Source: Cyclostephanos tholiformis (Eukaryota > Bacillariophyta > Thalassiosirophyceae > Thalassiosirales > Thalassiosiraceae). From it: 10,192 nucleotides of DNA. The notes beneath the pieces are model-generated. The model worked only from the letters and a program-made list of their open reading frames with translations. It did no database searches and was not told the origin of the DNA. Shown one piece after another: positions 1 to 9,089 of the stretch (the stretch's first letter is position 1; each line of letters opens with the position of its first letter). Made by a program: the position numbers and the translations under genes. Location: assembly GCA_036939975.1 (NCBI GenBank), contig JALLPB010002343.1, positions 1 to 10,192 of the forward strand, given 5' to 3'.

Positions 1-66
1 TAGGTTCCAAGGAACAGTCGCGAACAAAAACAAGCTTCGCAGAGCGATACACATAACCAAATTTTT

Positions 67-96
67 TTTTATGTCTACACGTTTTATGTCTACACG
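67..96. repeat. Two perfect tandem copies of a 15-bp unit
   Basis: The unit TTTTATGTCTACACG occurs at 67-81 and again, unbroken and without mismatch, at 82-96. It lies about 100 bp before the start codon of the RNF113-like gene. It could be a duplicated regulatory site or a recent slippage duplication. Confidence 0.85.
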
Positions 97-111
97 CTCA
101 AAGAAATCACA

Positions 112-129
112 GCCTTAGTTAGCTAAGGC
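112..129. promoter_or_regulatory. Perfect inverted repeat upstream of the RNF113-like gene
   Basis: GCCTTAG (112-118) and CTAAGGC (123-129) are exact inverted copies around a 4-nt centre, TTAG. The element sits 65 bp before the start codon, next to the tandem repeat. It could be a dimeric factor site or a small 5' UTR hairpin. Function is not shown by the sequence. Confidence 0.4.
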
Positions 130-194
130 GCCAATTGATTTTAATACGGTAGAGTAGTAGTTAATCCGTCATATGCTATGGTAAGAACAACATC

Positions 195-1472
195 ATGTTT
201 CGCAAGCCAAAGAAGAAGCCGTTGGCGCTCCGCTCCGCCGCCGATGACGACGGCCCATCGACCGCGACTGCGATCACTTCAACTTCCTCCTCCGCCGCGG
301 GGGGTGGTCATCGTCGTCATCGATATTCCCCTTCGTCCTCGAACGAAAAGGGCGGATATAATGACCACGACGAGGACGACGACGGGGATGGGGGAGCGGC
401 GGGGGAGACGACGTCCGACCTCCTCGAGTTGATGAGGCGCGAGCGTCGTTCTTACGGTGGGTCGAGTAGATCCGGTGGTTGTGGTGGTAGTACCTCGCGC
501 CAAACAATCAACGTGACGTCCACGATTAGCGGTGGCGGCGGCGGGGGCATGACTAAAAGGAGGAGGCGAAATGGCGGCGGGGGCGGAGGAGGAGGAGGAG
601 GAGGAGGGGACGGCAACGACGGCGCGGTCGATCCTTCTTGGATGCACGAGTACAAGGCCGACGATTACGGCGCGCGTAGGATGACGCCGGGGGAGATGGC
701 GACCCGTGCCGCCGAGTATCATCCCCCGACGGACGACGGCGACGGCGACGACGACGACGACGCGAGGGACGGGGAGGTATCCGCCGCGAGGTCGGCCAAC
801 GCCCGAATATCCGGCCTCCAATCCAACGCGCCGCGATCCAAATTTCTCGCCGGACCCCTACGCGCCGCGACGTTCGTTCGGACCACGGCGCGATTCGATT
901 ACCAGCCGGACATATGCAAGGATTACAAGGAGACGGGATTTTGCGGCTTCGGCGACACCTGCATATACTTGCACGATCGGGGCGATACCAAGAGCGGGTG
1001 GGAAATGGAAAGGGAATACGAGGAGGATAAGAAGAGGGAAATGGAGAGGAGGGGGAAGGAGATGGAGGCGTTCATGAATTCGATGATGAACGGCGGCGGT
1101 GGTGGCGGCGGCGATGAAGGAACGGGGAGTGGGGGGATGTGCACGACGGCGACGAGGGGAGCCGAGGCCATGGAAGGGGATTACGACGGCGACGTCGTCG
1201 ACGATGGCATACCGTACGCTTGCCACATATGTCGTGGACCGTTCGTGAATCCGATAGTTACGGCTTGCGGGCATTACCTGGACGAGAAATGCATGCTGAA
1301 TCTCATACGCGAGAGTGGCGGTAACACTAGTTGTCCGGTATGTAGCAAGGACACGCACGGCGTGTTGAATCATCCGACGAAGTTGGTAGCGAAGAAGAGG
1401 AGATTGGTTGGTCGGGATGGAACGTGGGAGGATTATATGGAGAAGAAGCAGAGGAGCGGTGGGAAGAAATAA
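195..1472 (+). CDS. CCCH zinc finger and RING protein, RNF113/CWC24 family spliceosome factor
   Basis: An uninterrupted 425-residue frame begins at the ATG at 195 and opens with a basic stretch, FRKPKKKP, as this family does. Residues 1-235 are mostly low complexity: Asp/Glu runs, poly-Gly around 126-138, and a basic KRRRR patch that may be a nuclear signal. A CCCH finger follows at C241, C250, C256 and H260 (C-x8-C-x5-C-x3-H) within DYQPDICKDYKETGFCGFGD, which is almost the family signature. An acidic/basic helical stretch (about 269-295) leads to a RING at 343-383: C343, C346, C358, H360, C366, C380, C383. The usual Cys three residues after the His is Asp363. In yeast and human, the family joins the active spliceosome around the first catalytic step, and the human member is also a ubiquitin ligase. 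The family assignment is strong. The retention of ligase activity is uncertain because of Asp363. No intron is apparent. Confidence 0.93.
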   Translation: MFRKPKKKPLALRSAADDDGPSTATAITSTSSSAAGGGHRRHRYSPSSSNEKGGYNDHDEDDDGDGGAAGETTSDLLELMRRERRSYGGSSRSGGCGGSTSRQTINVTSTISGGGGGGMTKRRRRNGGGGGGGGGGGGDGNDGAVDPSWMHEYKADDYGARRMTPGEMATRAAEYHPPTDDGDGDDDDDARDGEVSAARSANARISGLQSNAPRSKFLAGPLRAATFVRTTARFDYQPDICKDYKETGFCGFGDTCIYLHDRGDTKSGWEMEREYEEDKKREMERRGKEMEAFMNSMMNGGGGGGGDEGTGSGGMCTTATRGAEAMEGDYDGDVVDDGIPYACHICRGPFVNPIVTACGHYLDEKCMLNLIRESGGNTSCPVCSKDTHGVLNHPTKLVAKKRRLVGRDGTWEDYMEKKQRSGGKK

Positions 1473-1486
1473 TTGGAATGTGTGTG

Positions 1487-1534
1487 TTATTTTTTATGGG
1501 GGGGGGGGGGGGGGGGTTTTTAGGAGGGGGGGGG
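1487..1534 (+). repeat. T-rich/G-tract element in the RNF113-like 3' UTR
   Basis: Fourteen bases after the stop codon the sense strand reads TTATTTTTTAT and then a run of 19 G (1498-1516). A T-rich spacer and a second run of nine G (1526-1534) follow. The first part matches the motif found just after the clathrin light chain stop codon. Such G runs can form quadruplexes or slow the polymerase. The exact run lengths are also prone to sequencing error. Confidence 0.6.
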
Positions 1535-1986
1535 AGCGCGAAGGCGATTGATTCTTGAAATTGACGATGTCCGAAAAATATGATCCAATAATATAATAGA
1601 ACGAGACCTATGTAGATGTTCCAACGGTGTCATTATTTGTTACCATGATAGGGATGCCAAGAGATGGATGGCAGACATCCCGGGGAGATCGTCGTCGTTG
1701 CAACCACCAAACATATGACAGTAGAACTCCATGTAGTCACCCGGAAAACTCCCCATCGTTCACCCACTACGGCGTTCGCGTCTCCTTCGCCTGTGCAGTT
1801 TGCATACGGATGCGTGTTGAGTTGAGCAAAATGTTTGCCACTTAGTAGTAGAGCCAGGCGTCCTTACCCGGGGAACATGATATCATCCACCAATTATATC
1901 GCACTAGTTTTGTGTACAGGACAAGTATTTCAGTGGTAAATAGCACAAAAAGAGTTATCTTCGGAAGACCTCGCCCACCTGATTCG

Positions 1987-2087
1987 ATGAAGCCCTGTAT
2001 TCAGCCACAGTGCAGCGCTCGCAGCAGCGGTGGCGGTGGCGGCACTAATGCTAGCATCGGTGCTAGCATTGGTGGTTGGGGCTTCAT
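1987..2087. other. Structured intergenic element: hairpin within a longer inverted repeat
   Basis: AATGCTAGCA (2047-2056) and TGCTAGCATT (2061-2070) are perfect inverted copies around a 4-nt loop. Four further pairs extend the stem, one of them G-U (2043-2046 with 2071-2074), giving about 14 pairs. Farther out, ATGAAGCCC (1987-1995) and GGGCTTCAT (2079-2087) are also exact inverted copies. It might be a structured RNA, a mini inverted-repeat transposon remnant or a termination structure. No TIR with a target duplication is evident. Confidence 0.45.
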
Positions 2088-2402
2088 GTAAGCTCCAACG
2101 GGGGCGAACTCGAGTCTCCTCTGGTCTTTGTTTGCATCAATTCCATTGGCCATTATTTTTGAAGTGGCATTACCAGGTTTATACTATCAATTTAAGAATA
2201 ACAATGACGTGAAAACTGATCCAGTACAACCAGACAAACTCCACTTCGGTACATCCGAAAAACACATCCTTGACAAGCATTGTGTTGTCAAATAATGTCA
2301 CGGGTTCGCCCAGCATATTCGTCGAAATGAAGGTTATCAATTATTTCTCGCCAAAGACACCCTCCCCCCCCATTGAACCACCGCATACACAAGTAACTGT
2401 CA

Positions 2403-2457
2403 TTCTTCTTCTTCTTCTTCTTCCCTCTCTCTCCCCCACCCTCCCCTACCCCTCCCC
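2403..2457 (-). repeat. TTC microsatellite and predicted G-quadruplex in the clathrin light chain 3' UTR
   Basis: The plus strand has about seven TTC units (2403-2423), then C-rich blocks. In the minus-strand mRNA these read as G4-A-G4-TA-G4-A-G3-T-G5 (2457 to 2433), starting 11 nt after the clathrin light chain stop codon. Five G tracts with loops of only 1-2 nt are a very strong predicted parallel G-quadruplex. The (GAA)n tract follows it in the mRNA. Confidence 0.6.
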
Positions 2458-2468
2458 GTAAAAAATAA

Positions 2469-3200
2469 TTACGACAATGCGCTCGCCTTCGCCGGATCAT
2501 TCTTCAACAATACTAGAATATCCTTCATCCTGCTAGTATCCCCCGCCCCCTCGCTGCTATCCTGGGTCAGATCGATCATCTTCACGACCTTCTGCCACGA
2601 GTTGTCATTCTCAAGGTCGGCCTCGATGGCCTCGAGCTTTTCCTGCTCGTCACTGCGGTTCTTGGCCATGCGCATCTCCCGCCTCTTCTCCCTCTCGGCC
2701 AGGAAGGCCTTCACGTCCTCGGCGGCCTTCTCGACGTGGGACGCCTTGATGGCGTTCTCCTCTTCCTTCCGGGCGAGGAGCGTCGCCTGCCACTCCTCAT
2801 TCCACTTGGCCATGGGGGTGAGCTCCGCGGGCACCAGCTGCAGTCCGCCCATGCCGGCGGATGCGGAGGCCTCCGCCCCGTCGTCGTCGTCGACGACGTC
2901 CTCAACCATGCCCCCCGAGGAGGGGGCGGGGGGGGGGGGATCGTAGGAGGCGGCGCCAGCGAATCCCATGATGTCGCCGTCGTCGTCCCCGTAATTGGGG
3001 GCGTCGTAGGACTCACCACCGAGGACGATCGGGGCGTCGCCGGGGGGATTGAAAAAATCACCTTCCGGCTGGGAGTCGGGCATACTGCCGTAGTAGACGT
3101 CGCCGATATTATTTTGGATATCATCGCCCGGATGCGGAACGGCGAAGAAGGCCTCATGATCCTCGGCGGGGGGAGTGAAAAAATCTGTTTCGTCTGCCAT
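2469..3200 (-). CDS. Clathrin light chain
   Basis: A 243-residue single-exon frame starts with ATG at 3200-3198 and ends with TAA at 2471-2469. Clathrin light chain binds the heavy chain's proximal leg and regulates coat assembly on trans-Golgi and plasma-membrane vesicles. The N-terminal half (1-125) is acidic and low in complexity, with EDHEAFF at 13-19. A charged helical, coiled-coil-like segment runs from about 130 to 195 (WNEEW at 133-137, then LLARKEEEN and EREKRREMRMAKN) and corresponds to the heavy-chain-binding helix. The C-terminus has the family layout: SWQKVVKMIDL (201-211), then DTSRMKDILVLLKNDP (221-236), matching the conserved W-x-K-V and D-x-S-R-M/L-x-x-(I/V)-L-x-x-L-K pattern. 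The length is typical. The 3' UTR carries a predicted G-quadruplex. The family call is strong; light chains are poorly conserved outside these C-terminal motifs. Confidence 0.88.
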   Translation of the reverse strand: MADETDFFTPPAEDHEAFFAVPHPGDDIQNNIGDVYYGSMPDSQPEGDFFNPPGDAPIVLGGESYDAPNYGDDDGDIMGFAGAASYDPPPPAPSSGGMVEDVVDDDDGAEASASAGMGGLQLVPAELTPMAKWNEEWQATLLARKEEENAIKASHVEKAAEDVKAFLAEREKRREMRMAKNRSDEQEKLEAIEADLENDNSWQKVVKMIDLTQDSSEGAGDTSRMKDILVLLKNDPAKASALS

Positions 3201-3660
3201 GGTGTCGCGATGTCGTGGGGTCGTGGGTCGTTGGGGAGTTGCTGGATGCTGCTTGGACGAGTGGGCGGCCCGGCCAGTCTTGAGGGATCGGAGGGGATCG
3301 GCGGGGGGGGGGAGGAGGTAATTTTCCCTCTAATTTTTTAGCTATGGAGAGGAGGAAATTTTTCCACGTGTAGATTCACTATGATTCCTCCGTCGGTCAT
3401 TCGGAGTGCCGTTGGGAAAAAAGAGCGACGGAAGGACGAGTGTAGGGTATGTTGTATGTACAATGAAAAAGAGGGAGAAAATACTGATGGTATCGCCTTT
3501 GATGAAAGAAAAAAAAGATGCTAGGAACAACGAATCCAAAATCATGAAACCATCAACCCAATCAAGGTTATAACACATGGTTGGGTAATGGATGTAATAT
3601 TGCATTACTAATAATCAAAAGTCGTAGACAATTATTATGATATGCTCTTGATCTGCGTGA
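3201..3660. other. Spacer: clathrin light chain 5' side and PI3K 3' side
   Basis: Both flanking genes are on the minus strand. The part near 3201-3360 is GC-rich, C-rich on the sense strand, and should hold the clathrin light chain 5' UTR and promoter. The part at about 3400-3660 is AT-rich and should hold the 3' UTR and poly(A) site of the kinase gene. A minus-strand frame of 87 codons (3605-3342) has two hydrophobic stretches but no recognisable domain, and I do not call it. No clear core promoter motif is seen. Confidence 0.5.
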
Positions 3661-6600
3661 TCAGAAGTGCTTGCCCAAAGAGTGTATGACATCCACAGCT
3701 CGCCACATCTTCGATGTTATGCTCTTTTCTACGACGTGTTCAATATATGCCAATGCGTCTTCATCATTCAAATCCAGTCGGAATCGACCGCGCATGGCGA
3801 GGATGGCCTCTTCGGGCGGCTGATTGATGGATAAATCCTCCAAATTAGCATGCACCATGCTCCACATGTGAGACAGTAACGTGTGAATATTGTTGTGCCT
3901 TCGTAGGGCGAGGAAGGCAGCTCCAACAAAGGATAGGAACTTGTCAAAGTTGTCACTGACTCGTCCACCAAAGCCTTTCATCATTTCCTCTGTTATTCTG
4001 GTTTGATTTAAGAGAAAGATGACAAATGGGATCAATTTTAGCTCGAGCTCGTGGATCTAGATTGCCAGACATGCCCAGAGTCAAGATTGCACATACCTCA
4101 TCGGAAGATATGTTTTGGGGTCTTGCCCTAAGATGAAAGAATAATCGCAATGCAGCAGGTGACCGTTTTGATGAAGTAAAATGTTGTCCAGATGGCGATC
4201 ACCCACACCCTGACATTTAAGGTGTTAAAATGATGTGTTAGAGAGAGAGACGAAGCATGCAGCCAGCACAAATTAGCTAGCCTCACCAGCAGATAAGTAA
4301 TGACGCAGTAACCAGCGCAACTTTTTACATAGGTTGCCATGACATCTTTCCTGACGAAATACGGAGCATCAACATCATACGCAGAACTGCGAAGGAAGTC
4401 CTGGATGGGGTTTTCCATTACAGATCCATTGGACTTTTGGGGTAGACCACGGAGAGATTGATGCTTGAACCATCTATGACCCTGGGGAGAAACCTTGTTG
4501 GCAGCTTTGTGGCTCGATCCCTCCTCTAGAAGGGAAGAATGACCAATGGCTTCGCTCTCCACATCTCTGCTCCAGGAGCTCTGGCGAGAGTCAACACCAT
4601 TATTGGAGCCTTGATATGAAGATCCAGACGCCTTGCAAAGTTCTGATAGAGGAACAGTCCCTCGAACCCACTCGATAAAGCCCTGATTGTGATCGAGATG
4701 CGAAATTTCATGAACATGGTGCGGTTAGCCAATTGGCTGAAGGACGACACAAAGTCTTTCAAAGCGGAATTTCACATACAGTTCTATTGCCCACCGGCTG
4801 ACAAGAAAATGTCTTCAGTTTGAGATCCAAGCCAGATGAAAGGAGTATTTGATTGCATTTCTCTACGAATTGAATTGCAAGAAGCTCTTGTCGTAAGTCA
4901 TCGCCGTGTTTGTACAGAAGTAAGCGCTTCCTTGGTTGGCTTTCATATGAGATGACATTGACGCTAACGCGAAAATGAAGCTCCAAACTCTTCACAATAA
5001 ATGCAGAGATCAATAAGTATAGAAACCATTAACCACCGATAATGAAAGAAATGCATTGACTGAGTAATGAAGCGGAAGCATATCTCACCTCTTCTCCTTG
5101 CGCAGATGTCTCCACAGTTTCGCCGTGCTGGTCAAATTCTACCGCGGAATCAAACAGATGGACTTTTGTTTTTGACTCGACATTCACACATCGATTCATA
5201 TTCCACATTGGGCAAAGATCAACAAATCCGCACCCCAAATCTGACGGTTCGAGCGACTCCTCGACGTGTCTGTCTGTACGTCTTGACACGCTTGCGACTT
5301 TCAATACGAGAGTCTTAGGGTGTCCCCAGTTGGACCTTGTATCAAACACCAATGTATTACTCCCCGACATACTCCAAGATACCGAGTTTTGTGACATCCT
5401 TGATGCATCGCTGAAAACGTCAGGGGGAAAATGATGCACACGAAAAAAGACATTGTCAAGACCTGCTTTTCGGTGGGCGCAGGGCATCAACGATCGTGAT
5501 ATTCGACCTACCTGACACCAGTCTCTTGCATTACACCAGCGACGGCGCCTTGAAAAATGAATGCATCCTTATTGAGAGTCAAAGAGTTACTTCTTAATCT
5601 CAATATTTCAATCACTGTCCTGTAAAGGGCATCACCACTACCGTTTCCACCGCCACCTCCATTTTGAGGCGACAACGTTTGGTTCGTTCTTCCACTCTTT
5701 GGAGATCCAATTGCATCATATTCGGAATTGAAGCATAGCAACAATGGAAAATGGGCACTGGGCAATATGAAGCATTCATCAGCGTCGATTGACGTGAGAA
5801 GTTCCGACGGGTCAACAGGATTCAGAATGGGAAACCTCGGGCTCATCGACGATTGGTCTGCGATAACGTTGTTGTTCGGACGATGCTGCCCCACCGAAGA
5901 CGACATTAGATTCATGTGTTTCAACTCAGAACGAAAACCCTGAGTTACCGACGCCAAGGCATTCTCCTTGCTGGCACTCCACGAAGAAAGAGCCCAATCG
6001 GCCATCTTCTGACTGAATGTCTTCATGAGATTCCGCTCAATCGTCGAGCAGCTATTGTCGAGTTGTCGTAATATCCATGCCATGTTCTCAAACTTTACCG
6101 ATAGGGAAGTTTGTTCTGCTGCGTTACAGTACAGAGGGGAGGACCCGGTTGGCGCTGGCGGCGGCGGAATACAACCTATTGCTTGAGATGGAGCTTGCTG
6201 CTTAAGAAATACATTTGAAAATGAAAATGCAGATTTGATCCTCGGTGACTTGTTGTTGTTGTTGCTGACAGAATAGCACGATGGATCACCGGCGCCCAAG
6301 TTTGCATTATTATCGGCGACGTGGAGCCGATCTGACGGAGGTTTCTTTGAGCCAAGCATACTTTTCCCTGTACTCTTCAGGATGCCTAGAATCTTATTGC
6401 CCTTGGTCTTCTTCTGTTTCGAAATCGGAATGCCATCCTGTTCCAAGGTGGTTAAATTATTATCATTATTTTCACGAGACGAGCTAGTAGGGCTAGCTGG
6501 CAGCTCTTCCGAAAGTGATTTCATCACCGATATTCGCGTTGCTACATCGGTCACTTCAATGTCGTCCGTAGGAGAAGGAGTATTGATTCCCTGGTATGGA

Positions 6601-9039
6601 TACCCTCTACTATCCCAGGACGGACTTGTCGCTGCTGTCGTCGTGGTAGTGGGGAGACCGTGAAGATTACCAATCGAACCCTCCGAGGGAGAGATAGACA
6701 GCTGCGAAAAATCCATCTGCTTCTGATGCTGCTTTATCCTGCTCGAGGTCGTCGATTCTCGATTGATGGGATAACCCCCGCTGCCTCCATAGAGCTCGGC
6801 GGCTTTGTCGAACATGCGAGCGGACAATTGTCGTTGCGCGTATCGGCAACATCTCAGAGCATGCATCGATTCGTCGGGAATGTTGCCTTCGTCGGAAAAG
6901 GCATGACCGTGTGGGACCCTACGCTCCTCAAACTCGCGGATGAATGATCGGAGCAGAAAAAAAAGTCTCTGACAGAGATTGATGTCGTTTAGTGCCTTCG
7001 CTCATTCGATAGGGTTTATGAACGAATCGTACATGTACATAGTCGTGGTGAGGTGAGAAGGGAGACAAAAATTCCGAAGGCGGATTGCACGTATCGAGGG
7101 ATCGTGCTTACAATACTCACCACATCAATCACGATATCCATCAGCATTTCACTCAATCTCTGTCCTTTCTCCACCGCAACCATCGCAGGCGAAACGGCAA
7201 CGCCCAATAATTGCAATAGGTGTGCATCGAACACTTTCTCCGGGGCCACCACCGACGAAGACTCTACCAAAACCGTAGGCGACGTTGTTGGCAATCGCGC
7301 GTTGTTGGCAATCCCCCATATCATGCCCAGGCATTCTACGGGCACGAACGGTGCCTCCGCGCTACCCCCGCTATCGCCCCCCCCTCGATACTCCGCCATC
7401 CGCTCGAACGGTCCCCCGGTCCGCGCATATGTGATCTCGCAGTATCCCGCCGATTGATACGCCATCGATCGCGCGAGCGACGACAGCATGTTCCACTCTG
7501 AGAACAGTCGCACCGGGGGGAGCGCCGGACACGGGGAGAAGGCCCTCAATGCGTTATTGTCGATGATCGGTAGGCGCCTCGACGAGATCACGCGTTGGTC
7601 GTCGCCAACTACGCCATCGTTGTGCCGCCTCGCCGCGACAATGGTGGACGCCGCATCCATATCATCGCCGGGGGGCACAACCCCGCCCGCGGCTACGTAG
7701 GCGGCGACCTCCGCCATGCAGGAGGATCGGGACGACACGACTACGCGTCCATTCTTGCGGCCATTGTCCCGGATCAGAACCCCAGGAGTCGATCGCTGCG
7801 ACGCCGACGACGAGAGGCCAGATAACGGTCGATATCCGCCACCGATGTTTCCGGAATCGTCCACCACCATCGACATGGCGCCGGGTCCGGTGCAGGCGAA
7901 GAATGTTTCTACCACGGCGCTGCCATAATTCAACGGTCTGGACCGAACCGCCACGTCTCGCATGGAATCCGCGCTATTGTGCCGTTTGTATTTGTACATG
8001 CCGGAACCGACGAGCGCCACGGACGACGACGAAAACGACGACGACGGTGGTAGTCGGTCACCGTCGTCGACGGTCTGTTTTTTCGACGATTGGTTCACCA
8101 ATTCTTCGCCAACGCGTTCCTGGTAACCCGAACGAGACGCGGCGGGGGTATACCCCATGCTCAACGTGATCGATTCCTGTCCATCCCAGTCAATTTTTTT
8201 TTTTTACGAAAGTGCAAAATAAGGGGGTGGTACGTTCGTCGGACGGAATGTTAGATCTAATAGACGAGCGACGGTTCACAGAAATGCTTGTCACGCTGCC
8301 CAAAAACACGCCCCAAGGTCCACGAACGACGAAATACTGGTGGCGACATTTCGAAAATCTCCCAAGCGAGCTTAACTCACCCCCCTACCGAACTTGTCCC
8401 TTAGGGTCCGAGCAACGCCCACGTGATCCAACGTCCTCAAACCCACGCGGTCAACGCCCGTGATTATCGCGCCCCTCCTCACCCCCGCGACGTCCGCGAC
8501 GCTTCCCGATCGTACCGAATGCACGAGTCCGAAATTGCCGCACGGTCCCCATCTTATCCCCGAGAGCGGATTTCCCGATAGCAGCAACGTCGAGTAGACG
8601 CGTCCGGACTTGTAGAATCGCAATAGCAGCGGCTTGCGCATGCGCAGGTCCGTCGTCGTCGTCGTCGACGATGATGTTTTCTTCGTCGTCTTGGTGATCG
8701 ACGACGATGACGATTGCGATTGCAGACGACGTCGGCCGGCGCAGTTGGTGGATGCGATGGTCGCGGGTGGACGACGATGATGACGATGATGATGATGAGG
8801 AGGAGGGTTGGCGTAGATCGCGGCGACGTTGTCGTCGTCGTTGTCGTCGACGGCCACGAAGTCCCTTCCGTCGTCGTCCCTCGGACGAGGAGAGGAGGCG
8901 GGGATCATCATCCCCGCCTCGCTGCTCCCCACGCCGCCTCGGCCATTGCGTCCGCTACCGCTACCGCTACCGCTACCGCTACCGCTACCGCTACCGCTAC
9001 CGATCCCATCCTCCTCCCATTTATTGTCCCTACCACGAT

Positions 9040-9089
<50 letters not shown>

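Larger units (their letters stand above)
1..194 (+). promoter_or_regulatory. 5' flank of the RNF113-like gene
   Basis: This AT-rich stretch precedes the first gene. It holds a run of nine T (62-70), a perfect tandem repeat of a 15-bp unit (67-96) and a short perfect palindrome (112-129). No convincing upstream gene end is seen. A promoter or 5' UTR role is inferred from position only, and no TATA box or initiator can be assigned with confidence. Confidence 0.4.
1473..2468. other. Intergenic region between two converging genes
   Basis: About 1 kb separates the stop codon of the RNF113-like gene (plus strand) from that of the clathrin light chain gene (minus strand), so it must contain both 3' UTRs and both termination regions. 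It holds G runs at 1498-1516 and 1526-1534, a hairpin near 2043-2074, a TTC repeat at 2403-2423 and a C-rich block at 2433-2457. Short open frames at 1627-1845 and 2030-2212 show no recognisable domain. I see no tRNA, snRNA or transposase gene in it. Confidence 0.7.

Noticed and set aside
279..821. Minus-strand frame of 180 codons opposite the RNF113-like gene
   Set aside because: It is Val/Arg/Ser repeats mirrored from Asp and Gly codons of the real gene, with no domain.
1627..1845. Plus-strand 72-codon frame in the intergenic region
   Set aside because: It has no recognisable motif, a composition unlike the neighbouring proteins and no supporting context.
2030..2212. Small frame whose start looks like a signal peptide (about 20 hydrophobic residues then Cys)
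   Set aside because: The hydrophobic part is produced by the repeated GCTAGCA hairpin sequence and GCG/GTG triplets. It begins with GTG, and the rest has no recognisable features.
3342..3605. Minus-strand 87-codon frame with two hydrophobic stretches in the kinase 3' flank
   Set aside because: The region is purine-rich on the plus strand, so the minus strand automatically codes Phe/Ser/Leu. There is no domain, and it sits in UTR space between two same-strand genes.
2469..5490. Functional pairing of the clathrin light chain gene with the neighbouring PI3-kinase gene
   Set aside because: Both act in membrane traffic, but nuclear eukaryotic gene order rarely reflects function, the genes are about 460 bp apart, and no shared regulatory site was found between them.
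8158..8380. A separate kinase gene starting at the ATG at 8158, with the PDZ gene ending at the TAA at 8374-8372
   Set aside because: It would leave a PDZ domain without its last strand, ending two codons after a perfect donor, and would make the in-phase acceptor and completing strand a coincidence. It is kept as the alternative model until transcripts are seen.
8952..9002. Regular repeat that might suggest an array such as CRISPR
   Set aside because: The unit is 6 bp with no spacers. It is a coding Gly-Ser microsatellite in a eukaryotic gene.
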